Shown: one piece after another, positions 12,483 through 25,200 of the stretch | Layout: every line of letters begins with the position of its first letter | Position numbering within the stretch: the stretch's first letter is position 1 | NCBI GenBank assembly: GCA_973895155.1 | Contig: OZ316896.1 | Span: 4,464,001-4,528,000, forward strand | Reading direction: 5' to 3' | Length of the DNA: 64,000 nt | Origin: Marsupella aquatica | Taxonomy: Eukaryota; Marchantiophyta | Made by a program: the position numbers and the translations under genes | The notes under the pieces: model-generated | What the model saw: the letters and a program-made list of their open reading frames with translations, nothing else | Told to the model about the DNA's origin: nothing | Databases searched by the model: none

Positions 12483-15055
12483 TCAAAGAACATCTACTTC
12501 AAGTGCAATTTCATTGCGGCGAGCAAACGGAGGTGTGAACGGAGGATTGTACTGCATTCACACACAAAGCAGGTTTAGAAACAGTGTCAGCAACGTCATA
12601 CCATGTCAATCTCAGAAATCTCAAACCACACACCAAATATCTCATTAAATATGTGGGCTGGTGGCCTCGACATTGACACATGAAACTTCGGTCACACAAT
12701 GCTGCAAAACGTGTTGGCTACAAAGCACGCTAGACTTGCCCAAGCAACTAATTCAATTACCTGTGCCACTTCAGGTTGCGACTCCTCCTTTACTTTAACT
12801 TTGAGATCACTCTTCAATGCTTGACGGAGCTTCAGCCCCTTCCGTTTTACAATGTCATCTGTGACAAACCCTGTGCAAGGACGTCCATAATAACTGTGCT
12901 TTGTTTTGTGGTTGAGAGCTTGTGGACCAAGTTTGTGCATTACATAAGAAAATACACAACACGGGAAGAACACGAACAAAAATGATTCGAAAATATACCT
13001 GAAAAAGCGGTGACTGCCAGGGTCTTCGAAGGTACTCGCCTAATTTTAACAGCTGAGTTTTCTGGAGCTGGCACATTCTCTTCATTGTACTTTGACGGTA
13101 ATACAAAAGCCATACGCCACCCATCTTTGTCCGAACCCTATTGGAGCAAGGTTTAGGGTTTAGAAGTGAGAAAAAGGGGCTCACTGAAAGAGCCAAAAAA
13201 TGGAAGATTCCAGGTGACGAATCTAAACAAACGTTCCATGTAGCTTTCTCCGATGTGAACATTCCAAGGAAAACGATCACAAGTTACTAAGCTGACCTTT
13301 TGTGAAAGTACCGGAGTAGTCATTTCCATTTTCTCCCCTTGAGAGCCACTTCTCTGCACCACTACTGGCGTAGTCATTTCCATGGCCTCTCTCTTTGTGT
13401 TCTGAAAGGGAATTTCATTCTATCAGCCTGGAATCTGCTTACTGAGAGTCTCATGTTCACAAAGGCACTCATTCGAGACAAGTTCATTTCTTGCAACCTA
13501 CGTTCTGCTACTGGTCCTACGAAGTTTACGATTCGTCTGGTTAAGAAAACAGGTCTTGAAAATGCATTTAACTCATACCTTGCCAAAGAGGTACTCTGCA
13601 AGAGTGTTAAATCCTTGCCCAGAACCAATGAAATCAAATGCACTCCTCCCCGGTAGCTCTGTCTCAGCTATGAGGTACGACTGAACACGGAACAACAAAT
13701 TGTATTTCGTCAATACAAAATGATGAAAATTTGTCACTGTTATTTCAGAGGCAAGATACACAAGAGTGCGGCACTCGGGACACAGGCAACGTCAACTACA
13801 GGTGAGGTCATCAACTTTAAAGAAAGATTGAACACTTATCAATTAAGGGACGATGACACACATATATATCAGACAAGCCAGTCCCATAATATAATATGTC
13901 AAGTGAAATTAGATTTTCAGATACAGTAGAAGATCCCGTAGTACGTTCACAACCGCAAAAACGTCTAGTGGGGATTCAAGCCTCGTCAGTTCCAGCAAGA
14001 ATCGCGAGCAGCAGAAGAAGTTTGAGCATAGTACCTCCACTTCCCTAATTTCATAGGTCTTTGCTTTCCGAACAACTTTGTATGGGATGGTTTCCAGATC
14101 AGGTACTGTTGCAACACCATGCGGGGCACAGTGAGTAGCCAACAAGTATGCAAAATGTTCCAGATACATGGATCCAAATTCCTGACAATTCATGCATTTC
14201 TTCAACTAGATAAAGAACTTGATGGATCTTCAAAACATTTAGAATATTTTTTCCAATCGTCAAAGAATCACAGAGCCACAAACCAGCGGCCCTGTTTGGG
14301 AGGCTAGGAAGGCCATTTCCACTCCTTACCGGTCATCAGAGCTTCCTCAAGGTTCCTAGCGTCTCCTCGGCGGGCATTAGCATACTTAGATGCTTCTCCT
14401 GCTAAACTTTGAAGAGCTGGGAGGACAGTCAAAGTCGGAAGTCAGTGTCTACGAGGACTTCACCTTGGCCACTCAGCTTCTGTAATTACAAAGTCCAGTT
14501 CAATTACTAAAACAAAGTAGGCTCTTCAATTAACATGACATTCCGTAGAACCAAAGCCCAATTTCTCATAACATGTCAGATAAAGTTCTGTCTGCACTAG
14601 CTCTGTCGAAATCGTCGCATCTCTTTATCTGAATAAATTTCCCAATTTCTTGCTTGACTCCTGCTTTAATCACTGAATGAATTCTCTACCTGCCATAGTT
14701 CTGCTGATGTCCTGGTATCAACCAATTCCTGATCAACTTTGAAGAGATTATCCAAATTGACATCAATTTCCTGATTGCCTTCGCAAAACTCGCAAGCTCT
14801 GCTGACGAGGAGAGATGAAAATTACGTACCGCGTTGAGTTTGCATAGCAGCCTGCGACGTAATTGCGAGGAGCAGAGAAGCTCGAACATCACTAGGTGGG
14901 GCGACTGGAAATGACCTCGTTGCGTTCATCCTCACCACGCTTCGTTGCGGATGCCTCGTCCTCCTCGGCAAAGCCTGTCTGCGGTGGCCAGCAGCAACGA
15001 CAGGGGACGACGTAGACGCCACACAGCCACATAGTAATCTCATCGTCGCGGCCAT
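12483..15055 (-). CDS. SOUL-family haem-binding protein, plastid-targeted
   Basis: This member of the SOUL/HBP family binds haem or other tetrapyrroles; plant plastid members are implicated in haem handling. Eight exons phase perfectly: 15055-14830, 14416-14330, 14105-14035, 13680-13579, 13401-13297, 13137-12999, 12870-12761 and 12551-12483, giving 909 nt and 302 residues. The first ~55 residues are rich in Ala, Ser and Arg, as expected of a chloroplast transit peptide. Family landmarks are [24 protein letters not shown], the duplicated MEMTTPV (twice), [11 protein letters not shown] and the C-terminal YNPPF..RRNEI. Length and domain order match plant SOUL proteins of the AtHBP5 type. The start is the ATG at 15055; a GTG 18 bases upstream extends the frame slightly but is unlikely to be used. 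It looks functional. Confidence 0.93.
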
Positions 15056-16366
15056 GGTGACCAATTCTTCCACTCCCGAGCAGAATTCTCAGAGAGCAGC
15101 CTCCTTGCTCTTCAAAACGAATCAGCAAATTTCACCACTGAATCCTCGACCCAAATTCCCTACGAGAACAAGCAATTCAGAAATCTTGAAACCCAAGAAT
15201 CAATCAGACACGACCACCCAGAAATCGCATGGGAAATCTTCGCCGAAGCGAGCGTACCCACAAAACTTGATTACTGGACGAGCACCAAAACATGTGCATC
15301 TGCTTCGAGCAGTGCCAGCTCAATGATGGATAGGTGGCTGTCAATCCGTCTTTGCTGGTGTCCCCGGCAAAACAAGGAAGCAATCGAGGCCCTACCCATT
15401 GCTACGGAGGACTGTGGATGAGATCATTATGTGGAAGGAGCAGACGACTAAGCGAAAGGGGTCAGGGTTGTAGTTAAGGAGATGTTTTATTCTTATTTTT
15501 TAAATGGAGTTTGTGAAACCCCATAGAAAGGGAAGAGTTGGCCACAATAGTTGAACCCAAGACCTATCAGTCTCTACTCAAGTCAACTATCACAAATACT
15601 CAAGTCAACTATCACAAAGTCATGCCTCTGTGGGCTAGGAGATGTTTCTTAATTTGATGGACCCTAACTTAGTAGGTAAGATGGACCCTAACTTAGTAGG
15701 TTACACACATAAAAGTTATAACATTACCAAATTCATAGTCCCTAACTATTTGCCATAAAGATTGGTCATACGTCCTCCTATATGCCTTGACCATAAGTCA
15801 TTGTAGAGGCTAGTGACCTAATCTACAAACCCTCTGAAAATAGCTATGGCCATTGCTTATGGCCAAAGTCATCATTCACACTTTGAAGCTTTAGACTCCC
15901 TAATCTACTTGTCCCAATAAACTTGTGAGAAGGTTATAAGCCTATTCCATCAACCCTTAGTTGAGGGCACTGAAATTAGACCGGAAGGCTCTAATGCCCC
16001 GATAAGAAGCTTGAACTAAGGTTTCCCTGAAATAAGAAACTACCTAGGTCTTGGCGTGCCCAAGATTCTCGGAGATTAAAGGGTTAACATATCTGAGGAC
16101 TGATGGAACTGACACTACTCTATAAGCTTGAATATCTGAGCTAGCCAGGGTCTAAGGTAACAATAAGTCAACCTCCCGTCTGTAAGTCGGCAGGGAGATC
16201 CACTAGTGAGCACATGCATGCTATTAATAGTCAATTAGGAATCCATCAGTGCTTAGCAATCCATTGGTGATCAATGATAGCAATCTGGCCCTGGGAATGG
16301 ATACAACTGGAAGTGTAATCGAAAATTGACAATTGAGCATCTTATTTTGTGTGCTTTACCTTCTGT
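15056..16366. other. Intergenic region, remnants only
   Basis: No gene is supported. A duplicated box GATGGACCCTAACTTAGTAGG occurs twice near 15656-15702. A direct repeat (ACTCAAGTCAACTATCACAAA) occurs twice near 15578-15620. The minus strand near 15530-15600 has a GGTTCAA-type B box with a possible A box, like the head of a tRNA-derived SINE; this is weak. Confidence 0.5.
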
Positions 16367-16892
16367 TGTTACAAGGACTTAAAGTAGAGGCTTCCTCTAC
16401 CGAATTACTTCCTTCTAGTTGCAATCAAGATGGCTGCAGAGCACACTTTGACTCCTTCAATTTACACTCCTTTATTCCACATTCATCAATCAAGTTACAA
16501 TGGGTGCACTTGAGTAGGACACTTGTGTGATTCTGATCGCTGGTCCTTACGGTGGGCTGCTACCTCTCTACCACCAAGTTCAGAACTTCTCAAGTCTCTC
16601 TTGTAACAGTAAACAATTGAAAAGCCCTTGCTTAGAACCAGCCAAGGGGCAAAGCTTCCTTACTTCCCTACAAAATTGCTACACGTACAACCTATCCAAC
16701 TCATTCCAAACAATTCAACTAGTCTCCCTCTAAGACTAGTCATCAACAAACATGCAATCATCAATGAGTCCCTAATGAGCCTCATGACACCCCTTAAGTA
16801 CTCTTCGAATAGGAATATTGTTGCCTGACATGTGTTGCCAAGGCAACCTCATCCAACCAGCAACTGAAGCCTCAATGTTGACTAGGACCAAG
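16367..16892 (-). repeat. LTR of a gag-only retrotransposon, left part (split by element A)
   Basis: The LTR starts TGTTACAAGGACTTAAAG at 16367 and is interrupted at CAAG (16889-16892) by element A. It resumes at 30042 after the element and ends ACACTACA at 30141. The other LTR is 31591-32269 in the same orientation. Side-by-side reading shows long matched blocks: GGTGC.CTTGAGTAGG, GCTTAGAACCAGCCAAG and GTTGCCTGACATGTGT.GCCAAGGCAACCTCATCCAACCAG. Without the insert this LTR is about 622 bp, against 679 for its partner. Confidence 0.8.
16889..16892. repeat. Target-site duplication CAAG, left copy, of element A
   Basis: CAAG directly precedes the left inverted repeat and recurs directly after the right one (30042-30045). 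The unoccupied site exists in the sister LTR, where AGGACCAAGTCACT at about 32126 has one CAAG and no insert. This three-way comparison defines the insertion. Confidence 0.85.
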
Positions 16893-16927
16893 AACACAGT
16901 GATGGACCAAACGAGAAGTATGACCAC
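16893..16927 (+). repeat. Left terminal inverted repeat of element A
   Basis: The 35-bp end reads AACACAGTGATGGACC, then AAACGAGAAGT, then ATGACCAC. It is followed at once by a partial direct copy of AAACGAGAAGTGTG. It pairs with 30041-30007. Confidence 0.88.
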
Positions 16928-17230
16928 CAAACGAGAAGTGTGTTTTCGATTTCGCAAAAAACGGCGATCACTAAAATTAAGATCAAAAACACTATTTTGA
17001 GGATGAATCCAAAATCGCATCCAACATTGGATTTCAAATCGAGATACTGTCGACACAAAAACAAAGAATTGTCACAATCCAGAATTCCGATACACTTCAT
17101 CTAAAAAAAGTGCAAATTCCAAAACCTAGAAAAACAATGCTTTTCATGTGATCCTTCTAAACGCTAAATCTGAGCGTCAAACAAAACGAGTAAAACACAA
17201 GATTTCATTTTCGCCATCAAAATGGCAAAC

Positions 17231-18012
17231 TGAAAATGGGATACGGCGTATCCCATTTCGGATTCAACCGTTGAACGTGGACGAAAACCGCACCAAATCA
17301 TTCTCTTGACGCTTCCATTTAACCTCGGTTTAAAAATATTTGAATTTTTAACTGCGGTAAAACCAAAAACTGTGAAAACTGACCGCGGACTACAGTCGAC
17401 CCACACAGTTAGTTAAGTTAACCAGACGACATGTCCAGAAAAATTCTAGCCCATAATGTTGAGCATAGACGACATTCGTAACGGCAAGCCCATGAACCAT
17501 CCAACGCACAATAGTCGACACAGAGAGATACGTGGTTCACCTCCACATGAGGCTACGTCCACGGGAACACACAAGAGCTTTACTGCACTCTAGGCCGACC
17601 GGCCATACCAAGCATCCACAGCACAAGCTCTCCCTATCTCTCAACTAGCTCCGTAACAATGAGCCTAAGTTCCACCAGGGTCTGGCATTAGCCCTGGCTA
17701 TATACACAACAGCACTACCGCTAACATTAGCTAAGTCCTAACCCAAGTTAGACTAACTGTGGTTAGCTCATGAGTCACAAGACTAGAGCAATATCTAACA
17801 CATAACGCATGATGAATACGAGATGGGATCCAAGTATCCACTATCATATTCAACCTCAATGTTTTCCACCTGCAACTTTGCATGAGGAGATCTTTCGACA
17901 TGAATACCAACTGAGATCCATGGATCCCATTTTTTTTGCAAATCCAAAAACTCATCGGGAAAACAGGAGGATGAATACCAGATGGGATCCATGAATCCCA
18001 TCTAGTATTCAA
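17231..18012. repeat. Palindrome group 1 of element A (left flank)
   Basis: One palindrome of the GGGATAC-GGC-GTATCCC type lies at about 17231-17268. Two to three lie at 17812-18012 with GGGATCC-type cores, flanked by GAATACNAGATG and CATCTNGTATTC arms. They sit upstream of the transposase promoter. Confidence 0.8.
17430..17800. repeat. Dispersed repeat nested in element A (also at 33.3 and 57.7 kb)
   Basis: Related segments occur at about 17500-17770, 33290-33610 and 57740-57990. Shared boxes are GACACAGAGAGATACGTGGTT (here) with similar forms elsewhere, and GTAACAATGAG.CTAAGTTCC. It looks like part of an LTR-type or short non-autonomous repeat. No coding sequence and no clear ends were seen. 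Confidence 0.5.
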
Positions 18013-18202
18013 CCTCTACATTTTGAAGTTTTTGCATCGCATACCTTGATATTCCAGTTTGAAGACCAACTGGGATCCACGGCGACTTCCTCAAAAATCT
18101 ACAATTTAAATTTCAGCATTCTTTGAAAAGACAGACTCTCACATGAAAAAACCCTCGTACGGACCAATCAGGGAATGCCATGTGTCCAATGCCCCCGAAA
18201 AC

Positions 18203-18210
18203 TATAAAAG
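18203..18210 (+). promoter_or_regulatory. TATA box of the element A transposase gene
   Basis: TATAAAAG in the context GAAAACTATAAAAGG lies 126 bp before the ATG at 18329. The same upstream box, with TACGGACCAATCAG (a CCAAT-type motif) before it, is preserved in the inverted relative at about 40.1 kb, which supports a real promoter. Confidence 0.65.
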
Positions 18211-18328
18211 GAAGAGCTCGCATCTATTTTTCATCTTCATTTCTCGCGATTACTTTGAGGTTCATTCAGTATTGAGTAGTTGTTTTCATAGAATACTGTA
18301 ATCTGAATTTTCTCTGTTGGATAGGAAT

Positions 18329-21300
18329 ATGTACTCCTATACAACCCTTGTTGGATTCTCTATGGCGTCTTCAAGTGATGAGTCAATTTATAGTTCAGAT
18401 GCATCTTCGCCAGATGTTGTTCAAAAATTTATTCCATCTCTTTTGATGAATGAATTACCAGCCTCGCAGAGAGTAGTGTCAGAGATTTCATTTTCCTCAG
18501 AATCTGAGAAATCAGAGTCTAATTCAGAGTCTTGTAGGAGTGTTGTGGGTGCTCCGATTTCATACTATGTCTCTCCAAGTAAACCTCTTAAACGACGTCT
18601 ACTTGTAAAGAAGCCTAATGTAGTTCCTACGACAGAGACACCTGGTTCACCGTGAACCAGACATATCTTCAAAGATGAAGGCCCCGGTTTTTAATGCCAA
18701 GAACAATGTTACCATGTAGGCCCGCCCGAAGATCTCCGTTGGCTTTTCCAATGTCTCATTCTCCGAGAGTGAAGATAGTTGTGTCCAGTGTTCAATCACA
18801 GTTTGAGCGAATGAGGAGTCCAAATGTGCCAGAATTGCAGGGAGGGGCAGCCTCGGAGCCAAATTTGGTGGGTCGAATACCAAGTGGGATCCGTGGATCC
18901 CACTTGGTATTCCCTACTCAAATGTTGAGAAACGGTGAACGCGAATTGCCTATTTTGTCTCCTTCAGTACCAAATTCCTTGGGTCAAATACGAAGTGGGA
19001 TCCATGGATCCCACTTAGTATTCCCTCGTGATATTTTGCAGAATCCTGTGCCCGAGTCACCGGTCTTGCGGACTTCCAACCCGAGTTCCGATGGTGGAAT
19101 GCGAAATGGGATACGCGGATCCCAGTTCGTATTGCGCAACGGAAAATTACCAAGTCATGACGCAGAACAGCAAGTGGGAAAGTTTTCACTTCAAAGTCCC
19201 GAAGGACGAATACGAGTTGGGATCCATGGATCCCAATCGGTATTCCCATCAGTTATTTCACCGAGTGGTAAAACTAACAACATGGGGCTTCGAAGCCCTT
19301 TGGCGAGGATGCAGTGTGAGGTTTTTGGATCTTCCATTGGACGGCAAGTGCAGAACGAAAGAGGGAAGAGATCTAGTGTCCAGAAAATTCCTCGAAGATT
19401 ATTGCGAAGTGAGCTGTCGGAGAGAGGGCCCAAAAATTCAAGGGTACATGCTAAATTGAAACTTGTCCAAAGATTATTCAATGGTCAAGATGAGCCCTCA
19501 AGTTGAGAAGAATCACCTAGGCTGGGATTACAATCTCAGAGACAAGTGGGCGGTACTCCGACTGAAGATGTGAATATCATTAGAAGATTTCAAACTAGAA
19601 ATCTCCGAACACCTATTACATTTTCAGAAGACTCTGAAGAAAGATCAGAGGAGGCTGCAAATGATAGAGAGACTGCTGTAATCTCAAATATTGTTGAAGA
19701 GATCCTGGGATGTGAGATTGTTCATGAAACAGTTACAGAAAATGTGGAGAGTGGAAACAACTCTACAGAAGATCTTTTTGTTTTGAATTCTAATTCACTA
19801 GAAAATAGTGGGGGGTAAGTTCTCCCGACACTATTCAGGGTAGAGTAGAGGTGACATGACCCAGCAAGAAAATCAGAGATCAGATGATTAGAAAAGATAG
19901 ACTTACCATTGCAAATCTAAAAAAACGCAAAATTAAAGATATTTTTAAGTATCCCTGTTGTGACAAGTTTTGCTTGAGGTCTCTGGGTCTAGAGGAATGC
20001 TCAAAACAACGCAAGTATTATTTTGGTCTTAAACACTTGCAAAAAATATTTTGCTACGAGGTTGTATCATGAACAACTGTAGTACTTCTCGTGGATATAG
20101 TGTAAATGGACAACCTATATGTAGAGGAGGATTCAAGAAACTATATTCTTTAGGTAATAATAGATTGGCAACAATCCATGCAAACATGTTTACAAGGATT
20201 GAACGAGATACCTTTTGTAAGGAAGACTCACCTTCATTTCTAAACTTGGTGGAATGGTTGAAAGATTTTTTCCAAAAAAATATGGATAGTCTTCCCCATA
20301 AAGAGATTCATCACTTGCCAGACAATTGGACAAAGCAAGAGATACATGGAATTTTTGAAGCTGAAACAATGTTGCGAGAAGAACAACAAGTTACATATTC
20401 TTATTTTTTGCGTGTTTGGAAAAAAAACTTTCCAAATGTACGAATTCCTAAAAGGAGTCGATTTTCTACTTGTGGTCCTTGTACTGAATTCAAGGCTCTT
20501 CGGGACAAAGCAACAACTGAAGAGGATAAAAGTAAGTTCCACTAACTATAACCTTCAACGTTAATTTGATGACATGTAATTCAATATTTGTCAAAGTTTA
20601 TCCTTAAGTAGTTATTGATTTTTAATTCATTGCTATTGTATCATTTCAGGAAAGTACATCAATGCCCTTATGGAGCATCGAAAAGTACAATCATTGGAAA
20701 GGATGAAGTTAGCCAAGCATCGTAAAAAATGCTATGATGAGCCCAACAAGTATTTGGTTATTTGTATAAATGGTATGGATCAAAAGAAAACAGAGCTACC
20801 ACATTTTCTTCGTTGTCCAAAGAACATGGATGAAAAATATTTCATTCCAATACATGTTGTAGGTTGTCTCATCTTCAACAGGAACCTTGCAGCAAAAGTA
20901 TTTTTGACATATCCCAATATCCATAATGATGCAAACTTGACCATACATGTTATTCAAAATGTATTGAATACATGGGATGGGACATTACCAAGAGTGTTAT
21001 ATCTTCAATTAGATAATACCACTAGGGAAAACAAGAATAAATTCTTGATGACTTATCTTTACATGTTAGTAGATTTGAAGATTTTTGACAAGATTAAAGT
21101 GGGTTTCTTGTTGGTCGGTCATACACATGACCAGATAGATCAGATGTTTAGTAAATTTTTGTCTAGGTTAAACAAGCACAAAGCATTTCGCTTGGAGACT
21201 CTTGAGGATATTCTTTGACGAGTATATTCAACTGAAGCTTTGATCATATTTGTGGATGAAGTAGCCGATTTTCAAAAATTTGTTAATGAAAATGACCAGC

Positions 21301-22250
21301 CAAATGAGAAGGGAGTCTCAGGTAGAGTCTTGAGAGATCTCAATCTCATAACTTTTCAAAGGCAATTCAGATTCAAACGAGTCATGGAGGATGGAAACGA
21401 AGAGACAACATTTCACGGGAAACATCTTTCCACGACCCAGGATTGGGGAGATGCATTGACGTTCGTCAATTACATTCCAACTTCAAGAATGTGGGTTGCT
21501 GCACAAATGTCACTGAAGTCAGCAAAAGGTGTTGAGAGGGATGATGTCCATGATTCTTCCAATACAGATGGTGCATTAACTACTCTGGTGAAATATGAAA
21601 AATCTATCCAGGAAGGTTTCAATTACTTTGACAATGAAGATAAACTTTGGTGGATGAGTTTTTTTGAGAAACAAAAAGATATTATCAAAAACCACCTAGA
21701 TGAAGGTGAGTGGTTATTTGAGTGGGTTTGGCCGCAACAAAATCAAGGTGCACAACTACTTCAAAGGGTGAGAAATGAACTTGTTGAAGAAGGTGTTGAT
21801 CCAACTTTGGTTGACAAAGTTGATGGACCACAGAGAATTATGTACTCCGGACCTCGACAAAAGCAAGTTGAATTTGGAGATTTCAGAGATATGGAAGTTA
21901 ACAATAAGTGATCCATGATATGTGTAGCGGCACACAAGAATCCAGAAGGCAAGTTGTTTTGGATGGCAAAGGTGTAAAAGATTTTGACAAGAACTGCAAA
22001 CATTCCTGAGAGAATCAAAATCACATGGTACACAACTGAGGCAAGTGCTGAGTCTGCTATTGATGGGAAATATTTTCCAGAGAAAGATAATATATCTAAT
22101 CGACTTCTCCAAGATGAACGAGTTCTATCATCAACAGCGGTGTATGCATACAACTTTGCGCTTTTAAGTACTAATCAAATAGCAGCAAAAACTAAAAAAA
22201 TTATAGAGTCTGCTATATTAGAGCGAGGTTCTGCACACTCAGAGGATTGA
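18329..22250 (+). pseudogene. Element A transposase-like gene (DUF7869-like), decayed
   Basis: Exons can be read as 18329-18651, 18720 to about 19820, about 19870-20531, and 20650-22250 (the 18652-18719 and 20532-20649 introns are phase-consistent). The N-terminus is Ser-rich. Next come four ~15-residue repeats encoded by palindromes, then a Cys-containing region (YPCCDKFCL; STCGPCTEFK). A catalytic-like core follows with NGMDQKKTELPHF, LQLDNTTRENKNKF and LLVGHTHDQIDQMFSKF, and last a C-terminal LFWMAKV..IKITWY segment. The Asp/Asn/His-Asp pattern is that of the RNase-H-like DUF7869 proteins, which I infer act as the transposase. In-frame stops occur at 19504 (TGA), 21216 (TGA), 21909 (TGA) and 21975 (TAA), with a frameshift near 20045. 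Its end is 11 bp from the end of the convergent gene. Confidence 0.7.
18878..19250 (+). repeat. Palindrome group 2: four palindromes inside the transposase coding region
   Basis: Four ~38-bp palindromes (about 18880, 18988, 19095, 19208) with core GGGATCC-N4-GGATCCC are spaced 107-113 bp apart and kept in one frame. Each encodes a peptide of the form G-R-I-x-x-G-I-(R/H)-G-S-(H/Q)-x-V-F. The palindrome has therefore been accommodated as protein sequence. Confidence 0.85.
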
Positions 22251-22261
22251 GATTGATGTCT

Positions 22262-25200
22262 TTAAACAGGTACATGCATCAATTTTAGAATTTGATCTCG
22301 AATGAATTTTCTAAGGTTACATGCTCTTTTACAATTATACCATTTTTGGGTAAATAAAGACTGTGCATCAAGGCATTGTGTAATATGCCATTGAATTCTG
22401 ATTTTGTCCATATTTTGAAGAACAAATAGACCACAATCCGAATTGTTTGGTTGTTCAAGTACTTGAGAAAGAATCTTAAAGTTAGTCCAAAGTGTTTAAT
22501 AATTGAACTAAATAAAAGTTGAAATAGCTTTTCAAATCCTTACCATTGGATTGTAAATCTCCACAACTCCCATTGGAACTTTTCCAAAAAATAATTCCCA
22601 TTCCATTGTAAAATATCTGCAAATTATCATTCAAAGTTCTTAGTCCAAAGTGTTTATATTTATGTACCACATAAATATATTCAAATTGAAAAAATGTAAT
22701 AGAATAGATAGATACCTGCTCAGTATTGATCCAATTACATGGGTTGAGTGTAGACCGGCGAGAGAGTCTAGAGATGATACATTTTGATCGAAGATTCAAT
22801 CCAATCCAAACATATTACAACCAGACTCCAGTGCATGCTCATGTGAATTGGCATGAGAATGACCTCAATTTGGGAAAATGGTGGCTTGTAATAATTCCGC
22901 ATCTTTTGAATTGATTCCAACAAGGTCTCAGCTGGTTCTGTTTCAATCCTTGAAACAAGCCAAGGGTAAAAAAAAGAGGATAATATGTTTACTGAGGGAG
23001 CCAGATCTCCATGTTCCTCGGTTATTAATTGTGGGTAAAATTCCATTATTTCATCACCCAAATATTGACCGGGTTCAAGTTGGCTCAATGTTTTATTGTC
23101 CAAAAGAAATCCACTAGAAGGATTGTGTGAGAATCTATGCAGAACATGTTTCAATACAAAATCCTCCTTTGGTTCCTACAAAGACATTACTTTGTGAAAT
23201 AAGAACATAGTCCAATCATAATCTTCCTCAATATTTCACAAGTTTGGATTAATAGATACAACATGACAGAACTAATCAAACTTAAGTCTACACCTCAAGG
23301 AATGAGCCAAGATCAAGTGTCGAAGCTTCATGTTCCACTTCATCCTCTTCATCCTCATCATTGTTGTTCTCCTCCGCGGTTGTAATGATGCAAGTTCCAG
23401 TGGTGAGGGTGCTCGTAGTACCACCAATAGGTGGTTGAACCTCAAAGCTCATGGGTCCTGTACCCTCCTCGGTTGCTTCATCATTCAAGTCCCACGATTC
23501 ATCAAGCATGACAAGTCGGGTCCGGATACAATCCACCTGGCTTGCACTGAGCTCCACGGCTGTCACCGGACGTTTCCCTAACAAGGCAGCGCATGAGGTC
23601 AAACCACTCCCCGCACATAAATCAGCAACCCAATCCCCTGCTTCACTAAAATGTTGAATGAACCAATCTGCTAGAGCTATCGGCTTCTGGTAAGGGTTCA
23701 CTATTTCCCCCAATGGTGTTACACATTTCTTTGTAATACAAGGGACTTTTATGATGTTTACCTTTTTCTCATCATGTTCAAAATTGTACATGTCTCTGGT
23801 CCTAATACCACTCTCGTGATAATATCCGATTGACCAGTTTTCAAAAGCCCAAGCCAATCGATTCCCGGAAGGATGAGCATGTACATTTGGCTTCTCCCAA
23901 ATTCCAGCCTCTACACCTACGTTACAAGTTTTTCCAAGAGCATTCATCACAGACCAACTTTGCTGCAAAGAGTGAATCACAACAAACCTCCACATCTTTG
24001 AACTTGTCACCTTGGCAAAACACTTCACCATATCCACAATATCACTCTCTGAAAATGGGACCTCATCATTTTCAGAGCCAGGCGCATTGAATCCATAAGG
24101 AATGTCTGCAATTGCAAGTGTGTAATTCCTTTTCTCTACAAACTTATCCAGCGCCCTGACATCTCCACAATGCAATGTATATCTGATGAAATTTCTGTCA
24201 GCATTTTTCCATCGATGGTCACTCGACTTTGCTTCAACCGTTTCAATCCCACAACGATGGTTGTAGTTCTCAATCGCTTCTTGAACATAATTCTTAAACC
24301 TTGGGGGAATAACACTCGAAGTCAGCTCCTCCGTAGGTTTCTCAACCGCATCGGCACCAATTGCATCCTTGTTCTTCTTCTTCGAAAAAGCTTTCAACTG
24401 CAAACATAAACTTGTTAAAAGAATCCGGAGAAAAGACAATGGGGAGATAACCATTTAGGAATTCAAACAATCAAATCTGGATGATAAATGCGACATGGAA
24501 TACCCCGTATCCCAGTTCGCATTCAACCAAGCACAAACCACATTGAAACATCACCAACGTCAAATAACCACAAGTGAATCCGAGATGGGATACCCCGTAT
24601 CCCACTTCGCGTTCAACCAAGCAAAAACGACATGAAACATCACAAACGTCAAATAACCACAAGTGAATACGAGATGGGATACCGCGTATCCCACTTCGCA
24701 TTCAACCAAGCAAAAACCACATTGAAACATCACCAACATCAAATAAGCACAAGTGAATCCGAGATGGGATACCCCGTATCCCACTTCGCATTCCAACAAG
24801 AAATCCACGAAGAAAACCTCCGAACATGGCAAAACAAATAGAAAAGTCCAATCAATGGAAGGGGAGAACATACCACATCGGACAATTTCTCACTCCATCT
24901 TTCGAGCTCGGCAGATTCTGTTTCTTTCGGAAACATTTGTTTGCAAGTCGCCCAGTCTGGCTGCCCTGACAACTGAACAAAAAGCTTGTTGATTTTCACA
25001 AGTTTCTTGTAACTCTCGGCTTCTTTTGCCATCTGCTCCAAAGAGATCATCCGGTCTTTCACTCGGAGAAGAAGGGACTCCAAAAATTGGTCGTGTTCAA
25101 TTCCCTGGATTGCTCTCCAAGGTGTCAGGGTAAGGCCCCCTGCAAGCTTATTCAAAGCTTTTGGAATCGACTGCGCTTTTCCCTTTCCTTTCTTGAGTTT

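Noticed and set aside
14686-14892. Possible extra exon in the first SOUL intron ([13 protein letters not shown] frame)
   Set aside because: Including it would require a 31-base intron and breaks the phase. Direct joining of 14830 to 14416 restores the family sequence in phase.
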